In this document: positions 44,660 to 58,352 of the stretch, piece after piece
How positions within the stretch are numbered: the first letter of the stretch is position 1
Layout: the number at the start of each line of letters is the position of its first letter
Origin: Ascidia mentula
Lineage: Eukaryota; Chordata; Ascidiacea; Phlebobranchia; Ascidiidae
DNA: 64,000 nucleotides
Direction of reading: 5' to 3'
Assembly (NCBI GenBank): GCA_947561715.1
Contig: OX387201.1
Coordinates: forward strand, 20,474,001 to 20,538,000
The notes under the pieces: model-generated
The model's database searches: none
Seen by the model: the letters and a program-made list of their open reading frames with translations, nothing else
What the model was told of the DNA's origin: nothing
Translations under genes and position numbers: made by a program

Positions 44660-46960
44660 ATGGCTTTCCAGATATCACCGCCGGAATGCTTTGATTTCAA
44701 CAAGCTGGAATGCTGGAGAACATCGATTCGCAGGTTTGAAAGCAACAGATCAGCATCTAAATTGCCTGACGAATCAAGTAAAAAGTAAACTGATACACTA
44801 ATATACCTTATCGGCGATAAGGTCGATGATATTCTGCACTCTTTTGGTATTTCTAATGAAGAAAATTAAAACGTACGACATTGTAAAACGAAAGTTTGAT
44901 GAATACTTCGATTTTCGTAAGCATGTAATTTATGAACGATACCAGTTTAATTCACGTGCGCAAAGACCTGGGGAATTTATTGATGAATTTATAACTTCAC
45001 TATTTTCTAGCCCTAAGCTGCAATAATGGCGAACTAAAAGAATAATAATAAGAGAGATCGTATTGTGGTTGGGTTGCTTGACAAAAGTTTGTCTGAGCGA
45101 TTGCAACTAGATCCTAATCTAACTTTGAATAAAGCAGTCAACACATGCAGAAACACTGGGATTGTGAAAAGGCAGCAGGTGGAACTACGTCGCACATCGC
45201 ATTCTTATGCCGACCTGGAGTGAGATTTTATTTATACACCAAGATTTTATTCGGGATTTGGAAAATTGGCACCCACTTGTGATATAAAACTCATGAATTC
45301 AGCAAAACCATTTTGTCTCACTTCACGTCGCTGAGTGCCACTTCCTTTACATGATAACGTAACAACGGAACTAAAAAGAATGGAAGAAATTGGAGTTATT
45401 TCTCGTTTACTTTAACCAACTGATTGGTGCGCCGGCATGGTTGTTGTCCCAAAGAAAAACAAACTAAGAAATATGTGAAGACTACACTCACTTAAATAAA
45501 CATGTTTATCGTGAACGACTGATGCTGCCTACTGTAGATGCAACACTTGCTCGCCTATCCGGTTCTAAATATTTTTCTAAATTGGACGCTAATTCGGAAT
45601 TTTGGCAAATTCTACTCTCAAAAAAGGTTCTGTTTTAATACATGACCTTTCGGTATATCCGTTCTGTTCAAACGCAAGAAAATGTCACAAATATTGGACT
45701 CACTTCAGGGAGTTTTGCGCACATGGACGAGAACGACGAGCGTTTGATGGGAGTCTTGTCGCGCCTACAGCAGGCTGGAGTAACGTGAAATGCAGATAAG
45801 TGTATTTTTTCTGCTAAACTAATCAGTTTCTTAAGTCGTATCATTCATGAAAATGGTATTTATCCAGATCCTTATGTCCATCCTTCTCTTCTGTCCAGTA
45901 GACCATGGGAAAAAGTAGGAACACATTTGCTGCATTTCCAAGGTAAAATATATGTATTGGTCATAGATTACTTCTCGAGGTTTATTGAGTTGTCCCTTCC
46001 TGCTCATGGCACGAGCTCATCGGACATTATCAGTCACTTTAAGTCTATATGTTTTTCCCGCCATGGAATTCCACATATAGTGATGTCGGATAACAGCCCG
46101 CAATACAATTCCTGTATTTTTACTATTTCGCCAACGAATGTGGCTTCATTCACCCGACCAGCAGCCCACTATCCACGAAACAATGGAGAAGCGGAGAGGA
46201 CTGACGGTAAAATGTCTACTAAGACGGTAGACATTTTACCGTCAGCCCTCTCCGCTTCTCCATTGACGGTAAAATGTCTACTAAGCAAAGCCGAAGGCCC
46301 CCATTTGGCGTTACTTTTTTACCGTGCTACAAAGTTGGTTTCCGGATTCAGCCCAGCGGAGTTATGGGAAGACGGTTGAAGACGACAATTCCGTGATGGA
46401 CGTCGTCCCTTGTCCTGGTCTTATTTATCGAGTTTCAGAGCTTAAGATCTCGAAATCTAGAAAAATCAAAAGCAAAATTACGACAAGCGACGTCGGGTAC
46501 GGCCTCTACCTGAACTTTCCACAGAAACCTACGCTTGGATCGGTGAAGAGGTTGGCATTGTACGTTCCCAAACCTCACTTCCACGCTCTTAAATCGTCTA
46601 TACCCCAAATCGGTCATTGGGAGGTAACTGTCGACACATACGGCCGATTCCAGAACAACATGAACTGCGTACTCGCTCCGGTCGGTTGGAAAAATCACCC
46701 GTTCTTCAGGACTTGTAATTCCGATTTTGCATTTTCAGTAAAGGGGGATGTAGTTTGTTTCGCATGAGTGCTTGTACAACATGGTAGGGTCACGTTACCC
46801 CCTCCTATACAAGTGATCCTCTGTGTCGTCAAGGGCATTCTATTGTAGCCTACGTTAGTGTGCACCGCTGTTCCGTTCCGTTTATGTTGTGTATTAAACT
46901 ACGAAAATACAATAGTGCATTAGCTCGCGTTATTAGCTTGAAGCCGTTTTTCACAAACAA
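44660..46960 (+). mobile_element. Decayed Ty3/Gypsy element in unit A
   Basis: Gag starts at 44660 (MAFQISPPECFDFNKLECWR) and continues with FRKHVIYERYQFNSRAQRPG and LDKSLSERLQLDPNLTLNKA. RT remnants follow (ELKRMEEIGVISRL, then MVVVPKKNKLR), then integrase (YVLVIDYFSRFIELSLPAHG, FSRHGIPHIVMSDNSPQYNS) and an integrase C-terminal region with NYDKRRRVRPLPELS and NCRHIRPIPEQ. A purine tract (aagggggatg) precedes a TG-initiated segment at 46749 that looks like a 3' LTR. Many stops, frameshifts and internal deletions make it inactive. No matching 5' LTR was found. Confidence 0.85.
46182..46285. repeat. 38-bp palindrome with a third partial copy, in Gypsy integrase of unit A
   Basis: 46182-46219 is inverted at 46227-46264 with one mismatch and a 7-base loop. 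It is followed at 46265-46285 by another direct copy of the inner part (gacggtaaaatgtctactaag). Unit B has only a single copy here. Confidence 0.95.
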
Positions 46961-47105
46961 TGCATGATTCGAAGCATCCTGTTTAATTGTCCCGCATATA
47001 TCCTGCAACGAGACTATAGAGTTATGTTTGTATTCACGTAAATCAGCAGAAACAATTTAAAGTAATTCTAGGTTGCGTTAATTTTGGTTACTGAAGAAAA
47101 TTATA

Positions 47106-50100
47106 ATGAAGTGTGTTTGGGTTGTGTTGGTTGTACTCTTTGATATTTCGCAATGCGCTAGAGCCCAAGGTAATTTTTTCTGTTACATTTATTATATGGA
47201 TGTTATTGTTTTATAAAAAGTTCTTGAAGATTTGTATATATTTCAATCATGAGTATTATCACCAGGGTACGCAAATATTAGCCCAAATGTATATAATTTT
47301 AACGGGTATCGTATCAAAACATAACTTCCTCTAATTCGTGTGATTCACTAATTACAATTGCATTTAACACAGATACATGCGAATGGTGCTTCAGAGAGGC
47401 GTGTGGAGTACCAAGCGCGGGCAGCCCTAACGAAACATGCTGGAATTGCATCAGATCGACATGCGGTATATTGCTTAACAATAGGGCAGTATATAAACGC
47501 CTACGTAATGCAGTGTTTCCCAACATTAATGTAATCACGTACCGTTGGACATCTTCTACAACCATAACAATGTCTACAATACGGAGGCTCTATATTTTCG
47601 CCGCTGGTAGCCCATGGCGTCCTCCTTTGAAACAAGTCGCCTTTTTGGGCAATACGTTGCTGTTGGTCGAGTTGCGTGCCAAACAATATACAGCAACATT
47701 TTACCTTGTGGTTAATGTAACCATGTCAACCGCAAGGAAACATGTAGCTGCAACAAAATCTGCTCGCGTACCACCTGGAATGCTGTTGTCGTATTGTGTA
47801 TGATCGGCATGTTGTGCTCACCTAATTATTAACCCCATGTGATAGAACAACAACAATAAGAAATGTAAACTTGCGTTTTGCGTTGGACCAGTTTTGTATT
47901 TTCAAGAGTTTCATTTAAATGTATCGGAGACTGAGTTTACGTTACAAAAATCGTGGCGCTAATTTACCAATATGCCATTGTAAGGAAAACAATACAATGC
48001 GCAGTATATATGTATGTGTGACAATTAACAACAATTATACGGTAGTCCTATATTTAAGAACGTCATTTTAATGTGTCAGAGACGGAGTTTTCTTTACGAA
48101 ACTTGGCGTCGAGAGGAGTCGACTGCATAAAAACGAGTTAGATGAACGAAAGTTTGTGTTCCTCTTCTTGTCCCAATTTCACTGCTCAACACGAACAACG
48201 ATTAATGAACTTCAAATCCTGCTTGAGTCCCTGTGTCGGTAAGTGCACAGCATAAGCGTAATGTTTATTAAGTAGTCTGGTGACGATGTACAAAAAACCT
48301 CCACAGTTTGTTGGACGTGTTCGGTGTCAAGTTACGTGCATTATTTTGCGCAGTCGCTCTTCAAACTTTTTTGAACGTGTTTGCTAAATTATAATTTGCG
48401 TTAACGTCTACACTTTCCTTGAAATCAAGCTTTTATAAGCTCACGTTAAGCGCAAAATTCGCCCTTGTAATCATTGCAAGACCAAAACTACGTTTGAAAC
48501 ATAGCTTTTCAGAAACGTGGTAATAACAAATGGTGGAAATCGTTGCAACTATAATGGGAAGCGATTATCGGAATAGGCTAACAGGAATTTTATAAAATAG
48601 ACTATGCTATGGAGAACGGGGTTGCTCAATGCCGTCCGGAGATTCCGCACGACTTCGCCGACCCCCCACAGCAGTGCGTAGCTGATGAGGTTACTGAAGA
48701 ATGCGGAAGCTGCTATCGACACGATATGTGCTTTACTGCTGATGAACTGGATCCGAGCTGCCGTGCACATTTAAAGCTACATGTCCACAAGGTAGTCACA
48801 TACAGCAACTAGTTAAACCACTTTAGTTTTATATTCCGGACGTTTATTGCACACGGGCCTAGGAAGAACATCACCACTAAACCTTAGGAGAAAATAATTC
48901 GTGACTTGTGGCAATAAATTCGAGAACTTTGGATGATCTTATATTATTTATTTAAACAACTGAAGTATTAATTTTTCTCCAATGGCATCGTCGGTTTCTG
49001 ATCAGATTTGGCAAACCTCGGGTATTTCGGATTCGCGTGATACGGACAGAAACTGTATATCATAAAGCGAAGTATTGCCGCTATTATAATTAAAGATCAT
49101 ATTAGATGAGTACGCCAGCGCAGTAAAAGACGGTCGACTCCGAATACCTTTTATCAGCAATCAAACCGAATGCAAATGTTAAATGACGTCATTAATTTTA
49201 ATAATGGCTGTGGAAAACAACTCACACCTCACTTCATTACGGTTTTAATTTCGCTACAGCGAAATAATTTTGCTAAATTCCCTTTGTAATACAGCTATTT
49301 CAACAGTTTCCACAGCTAGCTAGCCTCGTAACGGGGATTTAACCGCATCTTTAAAGCGGACATTGTGACATTTTTATTTTAGTCAAATTACCTCAGAAGG
49401 ATAATTACGCACACATAAACCTTACATTTTTAATGCTAGTGCTATTTCCCTGTTTAAGTACATACTGAAATGTGAGGAAGCACATGTTTGTAGGATTTGC
49501 AGACAATATTCGGATTCAGTCATGCATATTAAAGCTGATCGACTGCCGCTCTTTTTTGAATTCACATAATATTATGATAAAAATCACATTCGAGGAGCTT
49601 CAACGATGACTTGTATACATTTTCCAGGTTTCAATTCAACATGTATGATCCAGGCCTGGCAAGATGGCGGTTCAACATGCCCACCTATAAACCCTACCAT
49701 TATGATCCGTCTGACCGAATGCGGCATCTGTCTTAGCGAATGTGCCGGTACAAAACCTGACTATGTTCTTATATTTCATAACATTTTACCTGACTGATGC
49801 ACATCCTATAATGTCACAATATTTGCTGCTCGTTTTCAGGCATGTCAGCTTGTTTAAAAACTTGCAAAGATCAACGACCTCCTTTTCCCAGCGACGTTCA
49901 GTGTGCTCTTTGTCGTGCCTTGTGCGCAGGTGAGTCCATGTACACCTGCACCAATCTCACGGCTTTCCATCGCCACTCACGAGCAGTATTATTACACGTA
50001 AAGTGGAGTGTGAGCATTTCCGATCCACTGGAGGTGCAAACCCTGTACGACTTGCTGTTATTGAAACATAAATAAATTAGCGGTTATGATATATGTAGTA

Positions 50101-51600
50101 TTTAAACCACATACAACTTAATGGTGTGAATGTGTTGCAGGTACCGCAGATTCGACAGCTTGCGTCACACAAAATTGTGATTGTGCCCGGTGTGATGAAT
50201 GTGTAGCAAGTTGCAAGTCACAGCACGGTATGTAAACGTGCTTGAATTTATCATTCGCTACAATTCTGCTGTAGTTTGTTTTGCTCGTAAATATATTCCA
50301 CTTGAAAAAAAACTTATCGCTTTGTTTAAAGGGACGACGTTTTTTAGTCTTTTGGATCCATGCACTTGCTTAGAACGAGTCACTCCTTTATCGACAACGA
50401 TTTCACCCAGAATCTTGGGTAACTTATAATGTTTTGACTTTGTAGTTTCCAGTTGTACTAACGAATATATTTTAATTGGTGTACATTAAATTTTGTTTTA
50501 ACAAATTCCCGTCCAAACCAATATTTTAGTTGTATTAATTTTTGAGTAAGATTCAGACACGGCAACGACAACTATTATATTTCATTAATGCAACTTCGGT
50601 CTTGGCACCCAAGTCGCGAAGCAAAGTCAAACTTTGCAGTCATTAGCTGGGTAACTAGAGACAAACCGCCGTTGATAAATCTTGTTGGAACACACTACGG
50701 CCAAGCAACTGCAAAAACAAATAGAGCCGAATTATTTTTTTTGTTTTGGGAATAATGTATATAGGTGGAGAAGAAACGTGCAAAGGAGATTATCCGTTTA
50801 TGGCTTACATGTATCAGTTGTCTAATGTGCAAAATATTTTATTTGGGGGATCTCTGATTTCTGACGAATGGGTGATCACGGGTATCCCCAGGTATTTTTT
50901 TTGTTTCTGTCGTTTAAACTACACCAAACACCAGACTATTTATTTTCTTGTTTGTATTCACTGACTTCCTTAAAACAAAATATCACGAACTATAGCTTCG
51001 CAAGGGAGACGATGGGAGTTGTTTTGGGAGATCGGATTCGATCGAGTGTTTCCGGAACAGAACAGTTCTTCACCATATCCGAATTGATAACTCATCCGAA
51101 CTATGATGAATCAACTTTCAACTACAAAGTTGCACTTCTCAGAGTGAGTATAATTTTGAAGCGGAAGATACTAAAGTGAAAACAAAATGTAGATACAGGG
51201 ATTATTCAAGCGCCTATTTATAGAATTTAAAAATAAACTTTTTGCAACTACCGCTCTACATTTCTGTTTTTTGGCCGGAAAAATTAATTTGTTGCCAAAG
51301 AACTTGCACAAATTGAGAGTTCACTGGTTACATTTTCGAACGTGGTGTCCACCGCCACACTATTCTATTGTTCAACTGCATGCAGTTTGCTTGCGAAAGA
51401 CCATGATATTGCAATAAATGAGGATCCACTTGCGAAACTGAGTAATAGCAAAGAACTGTTTATTTGACAGCTGTCGAGAAAAGCAACGTTCAACCAATTT
51501 GTGATGCCAGTTAACTTGGTGTCAGATGGAACAAGAACAGACGATGACAGCAATTCCTTTGCCGGGACTACTTGCTACATAGCGGGCTGGGGACTAACAA
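47106..51600 (+). pseudogene. Cysteine-rich-module / trypsin-like gene, unit A (truncated, frameshifted)
   Basis: Exons: 47106-47169 (signal peptide), 47373-47465, 48601-48791, 49628-49747, 49840-49929, 50141-50227, 50765-50891, 50996-51143 and 51471-51600. They match the unit B gene one for one. Exon 48601-48791 is one base shorter than its twin (acatttaaag versus acatttaaaag), which shifts the frame and gives an early stop. The duplication ends at 51797, so the last three protease exons present after 63054 are missing. A transcript could in principle read on into unit B, but as it stands the copy looks non-functional. Confidence 0.85.
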
Positions 51601-52506
51601 GTTTGTATATACAGCTTTCCGTATAAACTAACACACACCCTTCGCCATGCGGTTCTGCACTGGCTCTTACAGAGAACCATGTTTATGAATCCTATTTCTT
51701 CGACCTTGTAAACTACAAAATGATCTTTTTTCTCCTTAGGTGAAGATTATTTCAAATAAATATAATAAATTAATAAAACTTTACCCGTAAAAGCATTTTG
51801 TTGGTTGTGCTGCAAGCGACGATTTAGAATAAAATTGCTCTTGCAAGTAAAACGTTTGCGCATCACCTCTGTTGCGATGTCTGCTTATATTATAGAAAGT
51901 GTGAAGCATTCAATATTCTGTGCATGGATGCGCGTTGAAATCACCTCATGTTTATTCACATATTCATGATGTCATGCAGTTCCTGGTACAAGATTAATCT
52001 CAGGTTGTTTGGTGGGAGACGAGATTAGATGATAAAGTAGGTGCTTAGTGCTGCGTGTCGCGATTGCTAAAAGTAGCAACAACTTCACCTCATGTGGTTG
52101 GGAAGTTACCTGCTACGTGTTTAGTGTTAATGCAGTTTTTCTATAAAGCTGGGGTCTTGCAGCTGTTTGTCCGCATTCAGTTGTCTGGGACAGGAAGGTG
52201 TCGAGGGACAGGTAAAGAAAAGTGAAAAATGTTATCAGACAACTTCAAAGAAATTGCCGGTTAACATTGGTATCTCACATTGTAATCTTATTAAGCAACT
52301 TCTTAAAGTGTATGTGACACGGAAAAATAAAACATGTTAATAGTTAAACTAAGAGATGGTCATCACTTTACACAAAAACATTAGCAGCATTCCTTAACAC
52401 CTCAATTACACACACTTTGGAAAACAAGAAACAGAATTAAACACGACACACGAACAATCAACGACATTTCCCGGCATTTGGTTTCATCCTTCAAAACCTC
52501 TTTTAG

Positions 52507-55178
52507 CTAGCTATCCAAAGGAACAGGGGCAACCTCTTTCTCGAGGAAGTCTTGGCCGATGTTGTTAATGCCACACCCAACCAATGAAACGCAGACTCCG
52601 CTCTCTAGCGTCCACTCCCGGATAAAACCTCCATATTTCTCCACGTTACTACAACGTTGTGTTTTTCGTCTTTTTTTTGGATTGTATATGTTGTAATTTG
52701 CAACTACAGGAATATTTAAGACAAATACCCTGCAATAAGCCAAAACTATTGGCAAACTCTCCTCAGCGCACATCTGTGGACTTTATTGTAAGAGTCATTT
52801 GACTAGTTTTGTGACAGCGATCGTCAACTCCTTTTTCTGTGTACTTGTACTTAATGTCTTATTGTTTATTTCTCGTTAATATTGTTCCAAGTCTTTTACT
52901 CGGGTCACCATATGGACCACAGCGATCTATATCAGTGGCTTCCACATTACCACACAACATTACCTTCGCCGATGCATGTTTTTTTGACATCACTAAGCAA
53001 AAACTTTCGTCGGTAACGAGGATCCACAGAGTTAACCAGGGCGTCGTTGGACCCGAACGAGCTCGCGAAATGATCCAAGTCTTTCGCGTCCAAATAAGGT
53101 ATTTAAAGGATCATGTATCTTATATTTTTGGCATATACGCTTACGCCCACTCTCAATACTCCGCTCCAGGGAAAACCAAATTCCATAACCATAGAAATCA
53201 CAACCAGCGATAAAGTTGTCAGTCCCACTCACGGCTGTTCAAAATGGCTCAAAAAACATAACCAGCAAAGTCCTCTTCTGGCTCCTTAGCTGGCGTGAGA
53301 AGATATATGATGACGAACGATACAAGACCATTCCTATATCGGGGATTCCCGCACAAATGTCTCACGGCCTCGTTTTTGAAAACTTTAATCGGATGTTTTT
53401 GGTTGTAATGATGTTTACAACCCTAATTCTACCTTTTTGGTTGTTCGTTTGAAACCTAATTCTGAATCAAAATGCTTCGAAATCATTAACGAATTATTAA
53501 CGCACCAAAGTCAATATGTACAACCCCGCCCGTTCTTGTCTGGTGCTTTTTCTGCGAGTAATTTTTGCAATCATGTAGTCAACATACACGTATTTATACA
53601 TGTATTCGCATATAGGCCTAACATTGCATAATGTGGTAGCCCATGTATGTGCATGTCACTAATGATCCATAGGTAGTTTGAATGATCCAACTTATGTATC
53701 AGGACAAGAGCTATAGTATTATTGATCAGCATTCCGATTGCGCATTAATAAACCTATGTAAAAAAGTTGTCCTCTGTTGAGAAAGATTGCCTGAATCAGT
53801 GACGCGTGACTGTGACGTCACATAATGCGTGTTGTAACGATCGTGCTTGGTTGATTACAAGTGTAACGTATTTGTGCAGTAGATCGCCCATGCATCAACA
53901 TTATTTTAACAAAACGGCAACACGTACGTCTCCTCTTTTGCTTTTGTAATATATATTTCTTGAACTATTTTTGCAATACAAAGTCACTCTACCTTGAATC
54001 GTTGTGGGAAAACACAGATCCGCTCCGTTGTCGCAATCATTAACCTCGTCCCACAATAGCTGTTGTGGAAGATGACAATATTTTCCACTTCTCCAGCAGA
54101 AAAAGCCACCACCGTTTACCCATTCGTCATCTTCAGGGCAACCGTTGCACGAATCACCATCGCATAAAGTTGCACGTGGAACTCACGTGTTGCTGTTCTC
54201 ACATTTGTAATGACTCGAACAACTGAGGTCACAAGGTGTCAAACCGTGACACGTGACCGTTTCGTTGCAAATATAATCTCGGTGGATTGAGCAGGATGGC
54301 TTTCTCCCAGAGACCTGAAAACCAAAGTTATTAAATGCAAACATGTGAAAATTTCCTTGAAATTGTTACATGGGTTATATTTGAGTTTTCTAAATATTTT
54401 ATCCACAAGGGAAATGACAACGATGTGATATAAACATAGAAACTAACAATACGATTTATACACAGAAACTGACGATATCATACAAGTATGTAAACTAACA
54501 ACTCGATACAGCGTAAGAAAGAATGCAGTTTGTTTATGGCGTATCTTATTAATAGTGTGATATATCAACAAATATTTCGCACTGATCTGCTTACGGATCA
54601 TTTAACCGCAAACTGGAAGTTATGCCAAGTTATTTTAATTGTTTTCAGTATCATGAACAAACTTTTTTGCGTACGTAGAATTGGAGTGAGATTGAAAATC
54701 ACCAAAAATTTGCACCTGAAGTTTGCTTTTCCTTTCACTCGACTCATCTTCTTTATCATCGCAGTCGTTAAATCCGTCGCAAAAATTCTCAGCCGAAATA
54801 ACTTTGCCGTTTTTGCAAGCAAACTCTGGAAAACATAAATATCTTGTTACTTACCCCATAAGTTCATCGTTTAAGAATTACGACTGGAACATTTCCGTAT
54901 TCCGTAGAAAGTAAATTGACTTGTTTGTTTAATGATATATGGCAACAACTTTGTGTTGTGAAGTGCTACATTTTACTAAATACGTATATTTTTTAATTTA
55001 TATGGAGCAGAGACATTTGCAACTTGCACACAGACAATATTTTCGCATATTACTGTAAATCCTCGTCAAAAACAAAATTATCTCAAAGAACGTTTTTACC
55101 TTTTTCCTCCACGCCATCAAATCTTCCGATTGGAAGAAATCCAAAAAAGAGCAGCAGCAACATTAAGTCCCAATGCAT
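52507..55178 (-). pseudogene. LDL-receptor class A secreted-protein locus, unit B
   Basis: Exon 1 is 55178-55100, exon 2 is 54825-54716 (LDLa; here the phase into exon 3 is intact), exon 3 is 54314-53993, and exon 4 starts at 53234. Exon 3 has the same in-frame TGA as unit A. Exon 4 has a two-base deletion at about 53100 that changes HDPLNKPYLD into HDPLNTLFGR and leads to a stop. An extra stretch of about 360 bp, absent from unit A, lies at about 53376-53740 between exons 3 and 4. Sharing the TGA but not the other lesions suggests decay both before and after duplication, unless the TGA region is an intron (it reads cacgtgagt). Confidence 0.65.
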
Positions 55179-56368
55179 GTTAATTCTCATCTACAATGTG
55201 ATTCCTCCAACTAGATTAGACTCAAAACGGCAAATTGTTTGAAAAATAGATCAATTATTCAGCTGCTAAAATTTAAAATGCACAGTTTTCAGGACCAATT
55301 CTTTGAATTGGGAACTATAGATCCTGTGCGGAAGACATCTGCGCAAAGTAAACATACTTTTATTTGTCCTGGGTGAATTTAACGTTCACCAGATGGATAA
55401 TTCATTACTGCAGCTAGTGAACATAGAGAAAAACCAGCTTTTAAACTAGCTGGATCAACTCAATTTATATGGGAAACAGAGCCACTGTTTGACCAAATTT
55501 GCTTTGTTTATTCTCACGTTGTTTTAGGTTGACTTTTCCCTCTCTCGTCTTTGCTTTGAAGTCTTCAACTACACGAAAAGCTTCGATTGCTTTCAGATCG
55601 CATTTTGCTCGCAAACCATACCAAGGTTGTTCAGGAGGTGTCCGTATGCTTGATATTCTGAATCTGCTTTAAACTTCATTGATGGTTGCTTTCGTCAATT
55701 GGCAGGAATCGATTAAATCAAAACTCCGTTTGTGGGCCTGAATACATTCGGTCACTTGCCCAGTGCGTAGTTTGTTACATTCTGTACTTGTTGGAGAAAA
55801 TCACTAATCAAGATAATGACGTATTCCTCGACAATAGGTTTGCCTGAATATGAATGTGTTTCCCTTCTGTAGCACCTTTTCCTCGTTAAAACATTTTATT
55901 GCACATACAACAAGAAACAAACACACAATGATGGTAAGGTTGAAATAAGTGCTAACTATGTCATCGTAGTGAATATATTTGGCCATTATAGGCTTATATT
56001 TACGCACAAGACATAGGTGCAACGGTGAGACGTACTAAACATATTCTGCAATGGTATAGATGTGATAGTCAGATAAAAGCATGCCAGTGTCAAGGACAAA
56101 AATAAATATTAAGACAATCCTATGACTGATGTTAGTTTCAGTATTGAGGTATGCTGTCCACCACTCTCCCGGCACGCAAAATGCAGGGGCAAACATACGC
56201 AAATGCAAAGTAACGTGTTTGTGGGCTTTTGTGGTTGGGTTTAGCCAAAAATTTCGTCTGAAATGATTTGAGACTGAAAGAATAGATAGTATTCAACAAC
56301 TACACCCTATTTTCATATGGTTTTTCACCCTATTTTCATATGGTCCACTATTTAAGAGAAAGAAGAGT

Positions 56369-58210
56369 ATGGCTTTCCAGATATCACCGCCGGAATGCTT
56401 TGATTTCAACAAGCTGGAATGCTGGAGAACATCGATTCGCAGGTTTGAAAGCAACAGATCAGCATCTAAATTGCCTGACGAATAAAGTAAAAAGTAAACT
56501 GATACACTAATATACCTTATCGGCGATAAGGTCGATGATATTCTGCACTCTTTTGGTATTTCTGATGAAGAAAATTAAAACGTACGACATTGTAAAACGA
56601 AAGTTTGATGAATACTTCGATTTTCGTAAGCATGTAATTTATGAACGATACCAGTTTAATGCACGTGCGCAAAGACCTGGGGAATTTATTGATGAATTTA
56701 TAACTTCACTATTTTCACTAGCCCCAAGCTGCAATAATGGCGAACTAAAAGAATAATAATAAGAGAGATCGTATTGTGGTTGGGTTGCTTGACAAAAGTT
56801 TGTCTGAGCGATTGCAACTAGATCCTAATCTAACTTTGAATAAAGCAGTCAACACATGCAGAAACACTGGGATTGTGAAAAGGCAGCAGGTGGAACTACG
56901 TCGCACATCGCATTCTTATGCCGACCTGGAGTGAGATTTTATTTATACACCAAGATTTTATTCGGGATTTGGAAAATTGGCACCCACTTGTGATATAAAA
57001 CTCATGAATTCAGCAAAACCATTTTGTCTCACTTCACGTCGCTGAGTGCCACTTCCCTTACATGATAACATAACAACGGAACTAAAAAGAATGGAAGAAA
57101 TTGGAGTTATTTCTCGTTTACTTTAACCAACTGATTGGTGCGTCGGCATGGTTGTTGTCCCAAAGAAAAACAAACTAAGAAATATGTGAAGACTACACTC
57201 ACCTAAATAAACATGTTTGTCGTGAACGACTGATGCTGCCTACTGTAAATGCAACACTTGCTCGCCTATCCGGTTCTAAATATTTTTCTAAATTGGACGC
57301 TAATTCGGAATTTTGGCAAATTCTACTCTCAAAAAAGTTTCTGTTTTAATACATGACCTTTCGGTATATCTGTTCTGTTCAAACGCATTTTCAAAGAAAA
57401 TGTCACAAATATTGGACTCACTTCAGGGAGTTTTGCGCACATGGACGAGAACGACGAGCGTTTGATGGGAGTCTTGTCGCGCCTACAGCAGGCTGGAGTA
57501 ACGTGAAATGCAGAAACTAATCAGTTTCTTAAGTCGTATCATTCATGAAAATGGTATTTATCCAGATCCTTATGTCCATCCTTCTCCTCTGTCTAGTAGA
57601 CCATGGGTAGGAACACATTTGCTGCATTTCCAAGATAAAATATATCTATTGGTCATAGATTACTTCTCGAGGTTTATTGAGTTGTCCCTTCCTGCTCATG
57701 GCACGAGCTCATCGGACATTATCAGTCACTTTAAGTCTATATGTTTTTCCCGCCATGGAATTCCACATATGGTGACGTCGGATAACAGCCCGCAATACAA
57801 TTCTAGTATTTTTACTATTTCGCCAACGAATGTGGCTTCATTCACCCGACCAGCAGCCCACTATCCACGAAGCAATGGAGAAGCGGAGATGGCTGACGGT
57901 AAAATGTCTACTAAGTCGGTTGGTAAAACCACCCGTTCTTCTGGACTTGTAATTCCGATTTCACATTTTCAGTAAAGAGGGGATGTAGTGTGTTTCGCAT
58001 GAGTGCTTGTACAACGTGGTAGAGTCGCGTGACCCCCTCCTATATAAGTGATCCTCTGTGTCGTCAAGGGCATTCTATTGTAGCCTACGTTAGTGTGCAC
58101 CGCTGTTCCGTTCAGTATATGTTTGCTATTAAACTACGAAAATACAATAGTGCATTAGCCCGCGTTACTAGCTTGAAGCCGTTTTTCACAAACAATGCAT
58201 GATTCAACAG
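56369..58210 (+). mobile_element. Decayed Ty3/Gypsy element in unit B
   Basis: It has the same Gag start (MAFQISPPECF at 56369), RT remnants and integrase frame (57508-57975) as unit A. Here the integrase joins from GKMSTK directly to the region just before the 3' LTR, lacking about 457 bp that unit A has. The element predates the duplication because both units carry it at the same place with the same decay. Confidence 0.85.
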
Positions 58211-58352
58211 GAGATAATACTGTGGGGACGAAGCATTAATTGTCCCGCAGATATCCTGCAACGAGACTATAGAGTTATGTTTGTATTCACGTAAATCAGC
58301 AGAAACAATTTAAAGTAATTCTAGGTTGCGTTACTTTTGGTTACTGAAGAAA

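Larger units (their letters stand above)
40497..51797. repeat. Tandem segmental duplication, unit A (about 11.3 kb)
   Basis: This unit is repeated almost base for base by 51798-63054. Matching anchors: 40501/51800, 41208/52507, 42869/54530, 48601/59865, 50996/62252, 51600/62857. Differences are scattered substitutions plus a few sizeable indels. The join at 51797/51798 reads gcatt|ttgttggttgtgctgc, with only one or two bases of overlap. Confidence 0.97.

Noticed and set aside
47471..47803. 110-codon plus-strand frame (also 58724-59047) as a protein
   Set aside because: It lacks cysteine modules, starts inside exon 2 in a different frame, and lies in an intron of the protease homologue. It is conserved between units only because they are recent duplicates.
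51380..51470. Frameshift and TGA in unit A just before LSRKATFNQF
   Set aside because: Using the acceptor gacag before CTGTCG puts these positions in an intron, and phases match on both sides in both units.
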